From NCBI GenBank assembly GCA_947630395.1, contig CANRHK010000002.1, positions 1 to 46,776 on the forward strand: a stretch of DNA of 46,776 nt. The letters are read 5' to 3'. The notes beneath the pieces were generated by a model. It saw only the letters and a program-made list of their open reading frames with translations. It searched no databases and was not told the DNA's origin. A program made the translations under genes and the position numbers. Source of the stretch: an uncultured Oscillospiraceae bacterium (lineage in GTDB: Bacteria > Bacillota > Clostridia > Oscillospirales > Oscillospiraceae). Each line of letters begins with the position of its first letter. Within the stretch, counting starts at the first letter, position 1. Positions 46,283 through 46,776 of the stretch are shown piece by piece.

Positions 46283-46316
46283 TATTTGGTGGATAAAAAG
46301 GCAGGAGGGAATTGTT

Positions 46317-46776
46317 ATGAGCCGGGAGTATGATGTGCTGATCATCGGCGGTGGTGTGGTCGGCAGCGCCATTGCCCGGGAGATGGCGCGGTATCAGCTG
46401 AGGATCGGTGTGCTGGAGAAGAATCTGGATGTCTGCTATGAGACCAGCGGCCGAAATTCCGCGGTGGTTCACGGAGGCTTTGCCTATGATCCCGGTACCC
46501 TCAAGGCGAGGCTGTGCGTCGAGGGCAACCGGATGATGGACGCGCTCTCCAAGGAACTGGATTTTACCTTCCAGCGCTGCGGGAAGGTGCTGGTGGGCAA
46601 TACCCCGGAGGATCTGGAGACCCTGAAAAGAACAATCCGGCAGGGGGAGCAAAACGGCGCCTCCGGCCTGGAGCTGATCGATGAGCAGCAGCTGCACCAG
46701 CTGGTGCCTGCTGTGGTGGGGAAGTTTGCCATGTACTCCCGGAACAGCGGCATCATGGATCCCTTCGGCTTTACCA
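46317..46776 (+). CDS. FAD-dependent oxidoreductase (glycerol-3-phosphate dehydrogenase-like), truncated by window end
   Basis: MSREYDVLIIGGGVVGSAIAREMARYQLRIGVLEKNLDVCYETSGRNSAVVHGGF. Confidence 0.9.
   Translation, partial: MSREYDVLIIGGGVVGSAIAREMARYQLRIGVLEKNLDVCYETSGRNSAVVHGGFAYDPGTLKARLCVEGNRMMDALSKELDFTFQRCGKVLVGNTPEDLETLKRTIRQGEQNGASGLELIDEQQLHQLVPAVVGKFAMYSRNSGIMDPFGFT

Noticed and set aside
39500-46776. attR copy of the tRNA-Thr 3' end
   Set aside because: Looked for GTTCGAATCTGCCCAGCAGCTCC and shorter forms; none seen by eye, so no attR is claimed.

Overview
The window holds a near-complete but right-truncated temperate myophage (PBSX/Xkd-like contractile tail) integrated at a tRNA-Thr(GGT) gene, followed by a host carbohydrate-uptake and catabolic operon. 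Phage order: tRNA/att, integrase, zinc-ribbon cargo gene, ImmA-like protease, CI and Cro repressors with GTCACGAAACGTGAC operators, early genes, DUF2800/DUF2815/PolA/VapE replication module, a putative iteron origin, VRR-NUC, SNF2 helicase, late regulator, a ParB / ABC-ATPase-GNAT / formyltransferase cassette, terminase, portal, head, sheath, tube, frameshifted chaperone, tape measure, baseplate and tail fibre. Points most worth a second look: (1) the tail-fibre ORF runs in frame into the C-terminus of a host-type Gfo/Idh/MocA oxidoreductase, and no lysis genes, attR or normal fibre end follow, so the right prophage end was deleted or the contig is misjoined; (2) three translationally coupled genes (ParB-like, COG2401-like ABC-ATPase+GNAT fusion, formyltransferase-like with a C-terminal Cys cluster) sit just before the terminase and could be an uncharacterised DNA-modification system; (3) 11 GGGACA/TGTCCC hexamers flank an AT-rich segment after the VapE-like gene, resembling an iteron origin; (4) a canonical A_AAA_AAC -1 frameshift site lies at the tail-chaperone stop. 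All family assignments come from reading translated sequence, with no database search.
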